Source of the DNA: Flavobacteriaceae bacterium
Lineage (GTDB): Bacteria; Bacteroidota; Bacteroidia; Flavobacteriales; Flavobacteriaceae
Assembly: GCA_002690085.1 (NCBI GenBank)
Contig: NZDM01000066.1
Coordinates: 1 to 11,321 of the forward strand
Length of the DNA: 11,321 nucleotides
Reading direction: 5' to 3'
Positions 1-5,807 of this stretch are shown here, piece by piece. Each line of letters starts with the position of its first letter. The stretch's first letter is position 1. The translations under genes and the position numbers were made by a program. A model generated the notes under the pieces. The model was not told the origin of the DNA and did not search any database. It saw nothing but the letters and a program-made list of their open reading frames with translations.

Positions 1-72
1 CACAAAAAACATAAAGCAGCGCACCACAAAAAACGTAAATTAACCCGCCACAGAAAATATAATATGCGTTGA
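1..72 (+). CDS. C-terminal tail of a very basic protein (5' end outside window)
   Basis: Frame 1 is open from the first base to a TGA at 70-72, while the other two plus frames stop within the first 43 bases. The 23 visible residues are almost all Lys, Arg and His (starts HKKHKAAHHKKRK). Such tails are common on small DNA- or RNA-binding and virion proteins of giant viruses, and other proteins in this window have similar basic stretches. The only support is the open frame, the composition and the position ahead of the next promoter. Function unknown. Confidence 0.45.
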   Translation, partial: HKKHKAAHHKKRKLTRHRKYNMR

Positions 73-101
73 TTATAAAAATAAAACTGTAATTAAATAC
101 T

Positions 102-109
102 AAAATTGA
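102..109 (+). promoter_or_regulatory. AAAATTGA early-promoter box
   Basis: Exact AAAATTGA on the plus strand, 56 bases before the ATG at 166. This octamer is the known core of early promoters in Mimivirus and relatives. It overlaps a TTG that could be mistaken for a start of the next gene, which argues for the downstream ATG. Confidence 0.75.
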
Positions 110-165
110 ATAAAATTAACTTTATACACATAAGTCACCCCCTGATTAAAGTTTCTACGTATATC

Positions 166-609
166 ATGAACAACAACTCTGTTATGGATTACTCTGCTTA
201 CATTGTTAAATATTCTGGAAGCAGTGATGCTCGAGCTCAACTAGAAACGCTAGGCCAAATTAGCAGAATTGAAACAATCGACCGCCCTTGTCACACGAGT
301 GCGTTTGTGTTCTATAAAACACTTACACAGCGTGGTATAGAGGCCTTCCGTCAAATCACAGCATCAAACGGCGCTGCGTATGACATCCAGCTTTTAGATG
401 GAAGTTATCTGAGGTTGCGTAAAAATCGTAATCCTGAATATCTAGCAGAAGAGCAGCGTACCGCATTTGCTCATACAATGAAATCGGTTAGTTTAGTGCT
501 GCGGAACTCTGCACCATCGCTAACACACATACAACTAGATGTATCAGAAGACCTATTGACTAATCGTGATTTAAGCAAGATCGATGAGTGGTACGCATTG
601 CAAGTATAA
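166..609 (+). CDS. Hypothetical protein, 147 aa, early gene
   Basis: The product begins MNNNSVMDYSAYIV and I do not recognise it. It looks soluble: no signal peptide or membrane segment, mixed alpha/beta composition, a central stretch with LDGSYLRLRKNRNPEYL and a C-terminus ending DEWYALQV. The frame is open upstream to a TTG at 106, but that codon lies inside the AAAATTGA box, so ATG 166 is preferred; ATG 184 (MDYSAY) is an alternative. The promoter makes it a probable early gene. A perfect inverted repeat at 662-681 may mark the transcript end. Confidence 0.75.
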   Translation: MNNNSVMDYSAYIVKYSGSSDARAQLETLGQISRIETIDRPCHTSAFVFYKTLTQRGIEAFRQITASNGAAYDIQLLDGSYLRLRKNRNPEYLAEEQRTAFAHTMKSVSLVLRNSAPSLTHIQLDVSEDLLTNRDLSKIDEWYALQV

Positions 610-645
610 AAGAAAAGAGAAAACAAAAGTGTCAAAAAAAAAAAA

Positions 646-653
646 AGAATTGA
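646..653 (+). promoter_or_regulatory. AGAATTGA, one-mismatch early-promoter-like box
   Basis: AGAATTGA differs by one base from the AAAATTGA core and follows a run of A. It lies 72 bases before the ATG at 726, at the edge of the spacing of the exact boxes in this window. It may be a weaker early box for the Cys-rich/AT-hook gene or chance in an A-rich stretch. Confidence 0.35.
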
Positions 654-661
654 ATGAAAAC

Positions 662-681
662 TTTTTATAATCTTATAAAAA
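662..681 (+). terminator. Perfect inverted repeat, candidate 3'-end hairpin
   Basis: TTTTTATAA and TTATAAAAA form a perfect 9-base inverted repeat separated by TC; as RNA it would be an 8-pair stem with a 4-base loop. It starts 53 bases after the stop of the 147-aa gene. Mimivirus transcripts are known to end at palindromic hairpins, so this is a plausible 3' processing site. It also lies ahead of the next gene, so a promoter role cannot be excluded. Confidence 0.4.
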
Positions 682-725
682 CATAAGCGGTGAAAAAGAG
701 AAAAGAAAGAAAAAAGAAAAGAATC

Positions 726-1676
726 ATGGAAATCGCAATCCAAAAATTAGCAGAACGTTACAATTTTGACGCAAAAGAAGCGATGCATTATCTGCAGTCA
801 GGAAGCCGTCGGCCAAGGATACCGTTGCCATTTTGCGGAGAGATCATGGCCGAATGGTGCCATGGAGTGCGGCTGAATCATGGACTCTACAGCCAATGCA
901 CAATGACACAAGCGAAGGGAAGCGTGTATTGCAAAACATGCCTTGGACAATGCGAACGAAACAGCACCAATGAACCAACCTACGGTACAATAGAAGCCAG
1001 AGCAAAAGCGGGCGACTCATACCAAGACCCAAAAGGAAAAAAAATAGTAAATTACGAAAAAGTGCTGAAAAAATTAAACATAACAAAAGAAGAAGCGAAT
1101 CGTGCAGCAGAAGAACTAGGATGGACAATACCAGAAAGCGTTTATGAAATCAAAGAACGCAAAAAAGGAAGGCCAGCAAAAAACAAAACACCAAGCGAAC
1201 CTAAAAAAAAGAGAGGACGGGGACGGCCGCGCAAAACAACAGTAGCCGCAGCAGTCGTATTAGAAGAAACCGACAACCTGATTGAATCATTAGTTAAAGC
1301 AGCTCAAACGGAACCAACATCCGAACACAAGGCGGAACCACAAGCGGAACAAGAGCCTGAACCAACTTCCGAACTCAAGCCTGAACAAGAGCCTGAACAA
1401 GAACAAGAACAAGAGCCGAAACAAGAGCCGGAACAAGAGCCTGAACCACAAGCGGAACAAGAGCCTGAACAAGAGCCTGAACCACAACCCACACAAGAGC
1501 CTGAACAAGAGGCGGAACCAAATGAAGATGAAGAATTAGATGAAGAGGAACTAGAAGTAGAAGAATATATATATGATGGAAAAACATATTTGCTAAGTGA
1601 TGATGGAACATTGTATGATGCAGAGAGCCAAGAAGAGGTAGGCATGTTGAATGAAGGAGTAGTAACATTGTATTAA
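726..1676 (+). CDS. Cys-rich, AT-hook, acidic-repeat protein (giant-virus family)
   Basis: 316 aa from ATG 726; an upstream GTG at 690 would add 12 Lys/Arg-rich residues, but ATG is preferred. Order of parts: an N-terminal helix (2-23, KLAERYNFDAKEAMHYL); a Cys cluster (C37, C45, C58, C69, C72, C76) that may bind zinc, followed by PTYGTIEAR and DPKGKK; a helical segment to about 142; two AT-hook-like motifs (KKGRPAK 146-152 and KKRGRGRPRK 161-170); a Glu/Pro/Gln repeat tract (about 195-265); an acidic stretch; and a C-terminal cap (281-316) with DGKTYLLSDDGTLYD. From memory, the Cys/PTYG/DPKGKK block and the short 'D/GxxYL...LYD...vG' cap recur in many mimivirus- and phycodnavirus-like proteins of unknown function. 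AT-hooks suggest binding to AT-rich DNA. No enzyme signature seen. Confidence 0.85.
   Translation: MEIAIQKLAERYNFDAKEAMHYLQSGSRRPRIPLPFCGEIMAEWCHGVRLNHGLYSQCTMTQAKGSVYCKTCLGQCERNSTNEPTYGTIEARAKAGDSYQDPKGKKIVNYEKVLKKLNITKEEANRAAEELGWTIPESVYEIKERKKGRPAKNKTPSEPKKKRGRGRPRKTTVAAAVVLEETDNLIESLVKAAQTEPTSEHKAEPQAEQEPEPTSELKPEQEPEQEQEQEPKQEPEQEPEPQAEQEPEQEPEPQPTQEPEQEAEPNEDEELDEEELEVEEYIYDGKTYLLSDDGTLYDAESQEEVGMLNEGVVTLY
1309..1521 (+). repeat. In-frame Glu/Pro/Gln repeat tract
   Basis: Imperfect tandem 6- and 12-base units such as GAACAAGAGCCT encode variations on EPEQ, EPQA and EPTS. The reading frame is kept throughout. Low complexity makes this tract prone to length changes and to assembly error, and it produces spurious long frames on the minus strand. 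Confidence 0.85.
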
Positions 1677-1687
1677 ATAGTGTATGG

Positions 1688-1721
1688 GGTAGAGTAGAAT
1701 AGAGTAGAGTAGTTTTTTTTT
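1688..1721 (+). repeat. Short AGAGTAG tandem repeat ending in a T9 run
   Basis: GTAGAGTAGAATAGAGTAGAGTAG-type units followed by nine T lie 12-45 bases after the stop at 1676. The T run could contribute to a 3' end of the upstream transcript; otherwise it is simple-sequence drift in the 131-base gap before the tRNA cluster, in which I see no gene. Confidence 0.4.
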
Positions 1722-1807
1722 GCTAGTGGTTTTAAATAACTAAAGAAGAAGAAATAAAAAAAAACATAAAGAAAAAGAGTGATAAGATAGTAGTGTAGAG
1801 TGAAAGA

Positions 1808-1888
1808 GCAGCTGTTCCCGAGCGGTCAAAGGGGCGGGTCTTAAGATCCCGTGCGAAAGCTTCGTGGGTTCGAATCCCACCAGCTGCA
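1808..1888 (+). tRNA. tRNA-Leu (anticodon UAA)
   Basis: Acceptor GCAGCTG pairs with CAGCTGC (1881-1887), discriminator A. The D arm is CCC...GGG, the anticodon loop is CTTAAGA giving UAA, there is a 12-base variable arm typical of class II tRNAs (with GC-GAAA-GC), and the T arm is GTGGG-TTCGAAT-CCCAC. The innermost anticodon-stem pair is T-T. CCA is not encoded. It reads UUA, a codon expected to be frequent in an AT-rich genome. Confidence 0.93.
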
Positions 1889-1922
1889 TAAGGGTTGGTT
1901 TTCCTAAGAAATAAACCGAGGA

Positions 1923-1986
1923 GGATCTATGGTGTAATGGAAGCACAGCAAAAAAGCAGGATATGGTTCAAATCCATATGGATCCA
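1923..1986 (+). pseudogene. Shortened tRNA-like sequence lacking an anticodon arm
   Basis: The acceptor (GGATCTA with TGGATCC, discriminator A), D arm (GTGT-AATGGAA-GCAC) and T arm (TATGG-TTCAAAT-CCATA) are all intact. Between D and T arms only about 15 bases remain (AGCAAAAAAGCAGGA), about 7 fewer than in the neighbouring tRNA-Gln, and no 5-pair anticodon stem or standard 7-base loop can be drawn. Its 5' half (TCTATGGTGTAATGG) closely matches tRNA-Gln in the same cluster, so it may derive from a duplicate. It could be a decayed tRNA, a tRNA-like RNA with another role, or a sequencing deletion at the A6 run. Confidence 0.75.
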
Positions 1987-2002
1987 AAGGTGGGAAGAAA
2001 AA

Positions 2003-2075
2003 GCCTCGTTGGCGTAGTGGATAGCGCGTTCGCCTTCTAAGCGAAAGATCGCGGGTTCGACCCCCGCACGAGGTA
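2003..2075 (+). tRNA. tRNA-Arg (anticodon UCU)
   Basis: Acceptor GCCTCGT pairs with ACGAGGT (first pair is G-T), discriminator A. Anticodon stem TTCGC/GCGAA with loop CTTCTAA gives UCU, reading AGA. T arm GCGGG-TTCGACC-CCCGC is perfect. CCA is not encoded. It sits 16 bases after the tRNA-like remnant and 6 bases before tRNA-Gln, consistent with one multi-tRNA transcript. Confidence 0.93.
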
Positions 2076-2081
2076 AAGAAA

Positions 2082-2153
2082 GGTTCTATAGTGTAATGGC
2101 AAACACATATGCCTTTGAAGCATGTAATCTGGGTTCAATTCCCAGTAGAACCA
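2082..2153 (+). tRNA. tRNA-Gln (anticodon UUG)
   Basis: 72 nt. Acceptor GGTTCTA with TAGAACC, D stem GTGT/ACAC, anticodon stem TATGC/GCATG with loop CTTTGAA giving UUG, T arm CTGGG-TTCAATT-CCCAG. Discriminator A; CCA not encoded. It reads CAA. It is the closest relative in this cluster of the shortened tRNA-like sequence at 1923. Confidence 0.93.
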
Positions 2154-2158
2154 AAAGA

Positions 2159-2232
2159 GCTCCATTAGCTCAGTTGGTTAGAGCACCCGTCTTATGAGCG
2201 GGAGGTCGGCGGTTCGAACCCGTCATGGAGCA
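2159..2232 (+). tRNA. tRNA-Ile (anticodon UAU)
   Basis: 74 nt. Acceptor GCTCCAT with ATGGAGC, D stem GCTC/GAGC, anticodon stem CCCGT/GCGGG with loop CTTATGA giving UAU, T arm GGCGG-TTCGAAC-CCGTC (one G-T pair). Discriminator A; CCA not encoded. It reads AUA, a codon rare in many hosts but common in AT-rich viral genes. Only 5 bases separate it from tRNA-Gln. Confidence 0.92.
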
Positions 2233-2297
2233 TAAAGAAGCGATAAATGATAGGCGTATTATGATTTATAGGCTAAATGAATGTGAAGTTAAAAAAC

Positions 2298-2327
2298 TTA
2301 ATATAATGAAAAAAATGATTATATTAA
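2298..2327 (+). terminator. 10-base-pair perfect hairpin after the tRNA cluster
   Basis: TTAATATAAT and ATTATATTAA are perfect inverted copies around a 10-base A-rich loop. The hairpin lies 65 bases after tRNA-Ile and between convergent units. Mimivirus mRNAs and tRNA transcripts are known to be 3'-processed at hairpins, so this could end the tRNA transcript, the minus-strand transcript from 3114, or both. Confidence 0.45.
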
Positions 2328-2345
2328 ATAATAACTGGAATCTGA

Positions 2346-2388
2346 TTATCTCACTCATTTCTGAGTTACTATCATTTCTGAGTTAATA
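2346..2388 (-). repeat. Dispersed hairpin repeat, copy 1 (partly duplicated)
   Basis: Shares a 23-base core (2346-2368) exactly with copies at 6346 and 7129. In minus-strand RNA the core holds ACTCA-GAAA-TGAGT, a 5-pair stem with a GAAA tetraloop. Here a 17-base part is repeated in tandem (2355-2371 and 2372-2388, one mismatch). It lies 74 bases after the stop of the minus-strand gene at 2443, so it would be in its 3' untranslated region. Confidence 0.75.
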
Positions 2389-2416
2389 AAAAGGCAGATC
2401 AAACAGTATGATACAC

Positions 2417-2430
2417 AAAAAGCAAGATGA
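2417..2430 (-). promoter_or_regulatory. TCATCTTGCTTTTT motif after minus-strand stop
   Basis: On the minus strand TCATCTTGCTTTTT begins 12 bases after the stop of the 223-aa gene. The same 14 bases occur at 6436-6449 after the stop of another minus-strand gene, and CTTGCTTTTT occurs at 5770-5779 after a third. A role in 3'-end formation is inferred from position only. Confidence 0.35.
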
Positions 2431-2442
2431 GATAGTAGGAAA

Positions 2443-3114
2443 TTAAGATGAATCCGATGATTCCGATGAATCATGAATAGAAGGCTGATCAAGCTGCATA
2501 GCATCAATTGTTTGCATAATATCACGGCGAACTCTATCATGTGAATATGGAAGCACAACACCATGTGTGGAATGATGTTCTTGTATTCTAGCTAGCTCTC
2601 TTTGTTTAGCCTTCCAAGCAACATTATGTAAAATCCTATTATATAATAACTCCTCTCCTCTATCAAGAATAGTATCTATATTATTAGGATGATTGGCAGG
2701 AAGCTGTAGTAATCTTTTTAATCTGCGTGCAACTAAGCGTTCATGTTTCTCCGCAATATCATGTTTTTCTTTATCGGCAATAGTCTCATATAAACGAGGA
2801 TTGATAAGCTGCCATGGTTCATGCGGAATGCCTTGTCTTGTAATATTACCCAAATAACGATTATGAGTATTATCTTTAAACATAGGATTTTCACTCGGGT
2901 AATACAGAGAATCTCTATGTTTTCGAAGCATATCCTTTTCGTCATGATGTTTCCACCAACCCATAACTAGTTTTTGAACGCGTTTTTTTTGTTTGGCATT
3001 AAGAGCGCCAGCCCTATCGCTATGTTTATGGTAGCGACGTTTAGTGTTGCGTTTATGTTGGCGGCGTTTATGTTTAGTGCGCTTATATAGACGTTTGCAA
3101 CGAGTTTTAGTCAT
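2443..3114 (-). CDS. Basic hypothetical protein, 223 aa
   Basis: The product starts MTKTRCKRLYKR and its first 35 residues are dominated by Lys, Arg and His, a likely nucleic-acid-binding or nuclear-import segment. The body is helical and charged (KQKKRVQKLVMGWWKHHDEKD near 45-65, RRLKRLLQL near 130), and the C-terminus is acidic and Ser-rich (ends SSESSDSS). The frame is open a further 68 codons upstream, but that extension would run across the plus-strand miniprotein at 3192 and its promoter, so the ATG at 3114 is preferred. No AAAATTGA box precedes it. I do not recognise the family; a packaged, DNA-associated protein is a guess from charge. Confidence 0.8.
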   Translation of the reverse strand: MTKTRCKRLYKRTKHKRRQHKRNTKRRYHKHSDRAGALNAKQKKRVQKLVMGWWKHHDEKDMLRKHRDSLYYPSENPMFKDNTHNRYLGNITRQGIPHEPWQLINPRLYETIADKEKHDIAEKHERLVARRLKRLLQLPANHPNNIDTILDRGEELLYNRILHNVAWKAKQRELARIQEHHSTHGVVLPYSHDRVRRDIMQTIDAMQLDQPSIHDSSESSDSS

Positions 3115-3141
3115 GGGTGTATAATATAAAAAGAAAGTTAT

Positions 3142-3149
3142 AAAATTGA
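3142..3149 (+). promoter_or_regulatory. AAAATTGA early-promoter box
   Basis: Exact AAAATTGA on the plus strand, 42 bases before the ATG of the 56-aa membrane miniprotein at 3192. It points away from the minus-strand gene that starts at 3114, so its only sensible target is the miniprotein. Confidence 0.75.
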
Positions 3150-3191
3150 TGAAGAGAGAGGAAAATACAAGAAATCCACCCATAGAAAACG

Positions 3192-3362
3192 ATGAATTTA
3201 AATGAAACAGCAGTATTAACCGAGAATAAAAATGACAATGTGCTAGTAGCAATAATCTATTGTAGTGCAGTATTAACACTATGCATGCTAGGAATCTGTT
3301 GTTATTGTAAATGCCCACAATCCAAAGTTCATAAGATTGTACCTAGACCACAAAGAATATAA
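3192..3362 (+). CDS. 56-aa single-span membrane miniprotein
   Basis: Starts MNLNETAVLTENKNDN, then has one hydrophobic span (about 17-38, VLVAIIYCSAVLTLCMLGIC), then CCYCKCP and a short basic tail ending KIVPRPQRI. Cysteines at the end of the span (ICCYCKC) would sit at the membrane face, a usual place for palmitoylation. The short charged N-terminus and basic C-terminus fit an N-outside, C-inside protein. Its reality is supported by a correctly placed AAAATTGA box and by the gap it fills between divergent and convergent genes. Family unknown; small membrane proteins of this form are common in giant viruses as virion-membrane or host-interaction proteins. Confidence 0.7.
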   Translation: MNLNETAVLTENKNDNVLVAIIYCSAVLTLCMLGICCYCKCPQSKVHKIVPRPQRI

Positions 3363-3413
3363 GATACCCGAGAGAGACAAAAAACAATCACAATCACAAC
3401 ACAAACATTCAAT

Positions 3414-5396
3414 TTACATATACCCTTCTTCCTTCAAACTATCCTCTAATGTATCATACCACCCCATAACACTAGCAATGACATCCTTACTATAACCAAA
3501 CTTTTCCATCAAACTACATATAAATGCAGCCTTTTCCTTTTTCTCATTCACCACATCTTCATATATTTCTTTCATAACATCCGGGGTCAAATACTTTTTC
3601 AACCACTTTTCTCTAGCACCAAATATCCCCTTTCTTTTACCAATATCACCTTCATCAATACTAACCAAACTGCCATCCGCATCCATCAATATATTTCTCA
3701 AATTAAAATCCGTAACTCTAAAAATCCCACGAAACAAGGCAATCTTGCCAATCTCAAATGCAACCTCTTTTTTTTCAAGCAACTTTTTCTTATTTCCGCT
3801 CTCCGAAACATTTTTCCCATCCCCAATTTTTCTCATCAAACAAAACACCACCTTATCCTCACCATCCTCAATCATCACCTTTTTCCAATTTCCAATCCAA
3901 CTGCTAACTTTCTTATCAATCTTCTCAATCTTAAAATTGGACTTAACCCTCTCCATACCAATTTCATTCAACCCAAATTTTTTTTTACAAGCATCCACCA
4001 GCTCATAATCTTTATTATACTCAAAACTCTTTCTACTTTCCTTCCAAATCTTACCACCATACTCAAAACACATCACCTTATTCCCACACGTTTTCTCCAT
4101 GCAGATCCGCATGTCTTTTTCTTCAATCATGCTGCCATCCACAAATCTCATCTCTTCAACATCAGCCGGCATCACGCCAGCCGACTTTTTCTTAACCACC
4201 AACTTCAACTTTCCCACCTTCTTTTTTTTCTCAGCCGCCTTTTTACTCTTGGACCGAGGCCGCTTGCCATTATCTACAACACCATACTTGGCCGGATTCA
4301 TCTTTAAATCCGCATACAACTTTCTCCAAGCATCATTATAATACTCTTTATCCTCTCCAACGACAAGAGCCCCAGTCGAAGCAAACTCCGCCTTTTTCTT
4401 ACCCATCTGCCTACCAGCACTACAATGCATATCAATCGCATAATCATCAATCTCCAAAAACTCTCTATCTTTAAACAAGGCCTGGACAGCTTCATCACTA
4501 ACTTCAACATCCCAGTCTTCTTCAAAATCTAATTTTTCTTTATTCAGCATGATGGAAATCGCACTAGACATCCATATATGCTGCTCATGCCGAGTCTTTA
4601 CAAAGAACTGCTCCAACTTCAGCTCCAAGCACCTCCGCATCTTCTTATTCTCACCACACTCCTTAAACAAGAACTCCCAGACTGCATACACACAATCTTT
4701 CCTACGGAACCTTGCCTTACCCTTAACGTCACTATGGAACAACGCCAGTGCCCAGTAGTAACACGACATATCCTTACTCCGAAACGCAGTGATAAACTTC
4801 ACCAGGTGATCCCGAGCATCTTTCCAAGACTCCGCAGTCTTTTCTTCAATACTCAAAATCGCATTCACCTCAAGTTGCACACCAGGGACAGCAGGCAGCG
4901 GCTCTTCCTCACCCAAGCCAGGTACTTTTACTACCTTAAATACCCCAGCACCACGCTGCCAGTATGAATATATATCACTATTCAGCCGAAGCATCCTAGC
5001 GCCAAGCATGGTCTCACACACTTTCACCAGCAACGCGACGTTGTCCCGTCCAGTTTCTTCAAACTCCTTCATCCATTCCATACACTTCATATACTTTCCA
5101 ACCTCGGCGAAAAGCATCTCTTCATCCATCATAACAATAAGCCGGTTCAGCATATTAGTTACGATCCCTCTAGCAGCCTTTTGCTCAGCATCTGTTTTTG
5201 CCATCGCCTTAAACAAATATATCTCACTCAAGCACCAAAGCATCTTATCTTTTTCTCTCCGCCTCAAGTACTTCTGCAAAGCACTCTTCAAGATATCCAG
5301 CTTGTAGCCAGAGTGGCTGATGCTACTAAAGCACGTACGCCATTTCATTTTTCCACAGTCAGTCATCTTTATATCACAAGAGGACCAACTACACAT
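3414..5396 (-). CDS. 660-aa protein: RarA/MgsA-C-like helical N-terminus plus atypical kinase-like C-terminus
   Basis: Residues 33-62 (LDILKSALQKYLRRREKDK... then CLSEIYLF) and the helices after them resemble the C-terminal helical domain of RarA/MgsA AAA+ proteins, without the ATPase part. A Lys-rich linker lies at about 377-405. The C-terminal half has a kinase-like arrangement: GKIWK (K449/K452) as a possible nucleotide-binding lysine, VTDFNLRNIL with D563 and N568 spaced like the D-x4-N catalytic loop, and SIDEGDIG with D581 at the place of the DFG metal-binding Asp. The HRD His/Arg are absent. This resembles phosphoinositide- or actin-fragmin-type atypical kinases more than classical ones. 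From memory, giant viruses carry related proteins of unknown role. Start: ATG 5396, 31 bases from an early box; M11 (5366) is possible. Kinase activity is inferred, not shown. Confidence 0.85.
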   Translation of the reverse strand: MCSWSSCDIKMTDCGKMKWRTCFSSISHSGYKLDILKSALQKYLRRREKDKMLWCLSEIYLFKAMAKTDAEQKAARGIVTNMLNRLIVMMDEEMLFAEVGKYMKCMEWMKEFEETGRDNVALLVKVCETMLGARMLRLNSDIYSYWQRGAGVFKVVKVPGLGEEEPLPAVPGVQLEVNAILSIEEKTAESWKDARDHLVKFITAFRSKDMSCYYWALALFHSDVKGKARFRRKDCVYAVWEFLFKECGENKKMRRCLELKLEQFFVKTRHEQHIWMSSAISIMLNKEKLDFEEDWDVEVSDEAVQALFKDREFLEIDDYAIDMHCSAGRQMGKKKAEFASTGALVVGEDKEYYNDAWRKLYADLKMNPAKYGVVDNGKRPRSKSKKAAEKKKKVGKLKLVVKKKSAGVMPADVEEMRFVDGSMIEEKDMRICMEKTCGNKVMCFEYGGKIWKESRKSFEYNKDYELVDACKKKFGLNEIGMERVKSNFKIEKIDKKVSSWIGNWKKVMIEDGEDKVVFCLMRKIGDGKNVSESGNKKKLLEKKEVAFEIGKIALFRGIFRVTDFNLRNILMDADGSLVSIDEGDIGKRKGIFGAREKWLKKYLTPDVMKEIYEDVVNEKKEKAAFICSLMEKFGYSKDVIASVMGWYDTLEDSLKEEGYM

Positions 5397-5427
5397 CTAA
5401 TGTAAGGTTTTGCCATGAAATATGTTT

Positions 5428-5435
5428 TCAATTTT
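5428..5435 (-). promoter_or_regulatory. AAAATTGA early-promoter box
   Basis: TCAATTTT on the plus strand, hence AAAATTGA reading toward the 660-aa gene, 31 bases before its first ATG (5396) or 61 before M11. The longer spacing matches the other boxes here slightly better, so the second Met deserves a look. Confidence 0.72.
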
Positions 5436-5458
5436 GCTCATTTTTTTGTTATTTTAGA

Positions 5459-5695
5459 TTACGCTATCTTGGTTATATACACATGTCGTCTTGGGCTATG
5501 CCTTTCATAATGCACAACTACATGAGAATACTTATATCTGCTGTTATTAGACGCACACCAAATCTTAGTTAATAGATCATGTTCAAAACAATTATTGATT
5601 TCTTTTAAACATGGAGCAAACTTATTTTGCCAATCAGCTTTATTGCCTGATACATACCGTCTAATATGTAACCACACATCTATCGGAAACTCCAT
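5459..5695 (-). CDS. Short F-box-like protein, 78 aa (paralogue A)
   Basis: Starts MEFPIDVWLHIRRYV, like the beginning of an F-box (Pro-x-Asp-x-Trp/hydrophobic helix), a motif that links proteins to SCF ubiquitin ligases and is frequent in mimiviruses and marseilleviruses. The first 34 residues align with the neighbouring 146-aa protein (shared MEFPID, W, I, Y, W, F, C). After that the two differ and this one ends early (RRHVYITKIA), so it may be a shortened copy or a separate short form. It has its own early-promoter box. F-box assignment rests on about 15 residues and is tentative. Confidence 0.7.
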   Translation of the reverse strand: MEFPIDVWLHIRRYVSGNKADWQNKFAPCLKEINNCFEHDLLTKIWCASNNSRYKYSHVVVHYERHSPRRHVYITKIA

Positions 5696-5740
5696 GATGT
5701 ATTGATTGTTGAATATGGTAACAAATATGATTCCAAAAAC

Positions 5741-5748
5741 TCAATTTT
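5741..5748 (-). promoter_or_regulatory. AAAATTGA early-promoter box
   Basis: TCAATTTT on the plus strand, 45 bases before the ATG at 5695, reading toward the 78-aa F-box-like gene. Confidence 0.75.
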
Positions 5749-5760
5749 AATACTTATGAT

Positions 5761-5806
5761 TTACAATAAAAAAAGCAAGCGTGTGGTGAATACATTATTT
5801 TTGTAA
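5761..5806 (-). terminator. Weak inverted repeat with CTTGCTTTTT after minus-strand stop
   Basis: TTACAA (5761-5766) and TTGTAA (5801-5806) pair directly after the stop of the 146-aa gene, and the enclosed segment carries CTTGCTTTTT (5779-5770 on the minus strand). A 3'-end role is suggested by position. The stem is short and AT-rich, so chance pairing is possible. Confidence 0.25.
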
Positions 5807-5807
5807 T

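Noticed and set aside
471..743. Minus-strand 90-codon frame across the 147-aa gene end and intergenic region
   Set aside because: Composition is Phe/Leu/Ser from antisense A-rich DNA, and it overlaps two better-supported genes.
1290..1668. Three minus-strand frames over the acidic repeat (FRLLFRLL-, SCSGSCSG- and LVQALVQA-type)
   Set aside because: They are low-complexity reflections of the in-frame Glu/Pro/Gln repeat of the plus-strand gene, with no promoter or start context.
1740..1946. Minus-strand frame over the tRNA-Leu region
   Set aside because: It runs antisense through a clearly folded tRNA gene.
3115..3318. N-terminal 68-residue extension of the 223-aa minus-strand gene
   Set aside because: It would overlap the plus-strand miniprotein and its promoter, and its hydrophobic sequence is the antisense of that gene's membrane span.
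3745..5405. Several plus-strand frames of 69-129 codons opposite the kinase-like gene
   Set aside because: They lie entirely on the complementary strand of a longer gene with a promoter and recognisable motifs, and have no coherent protein signature.
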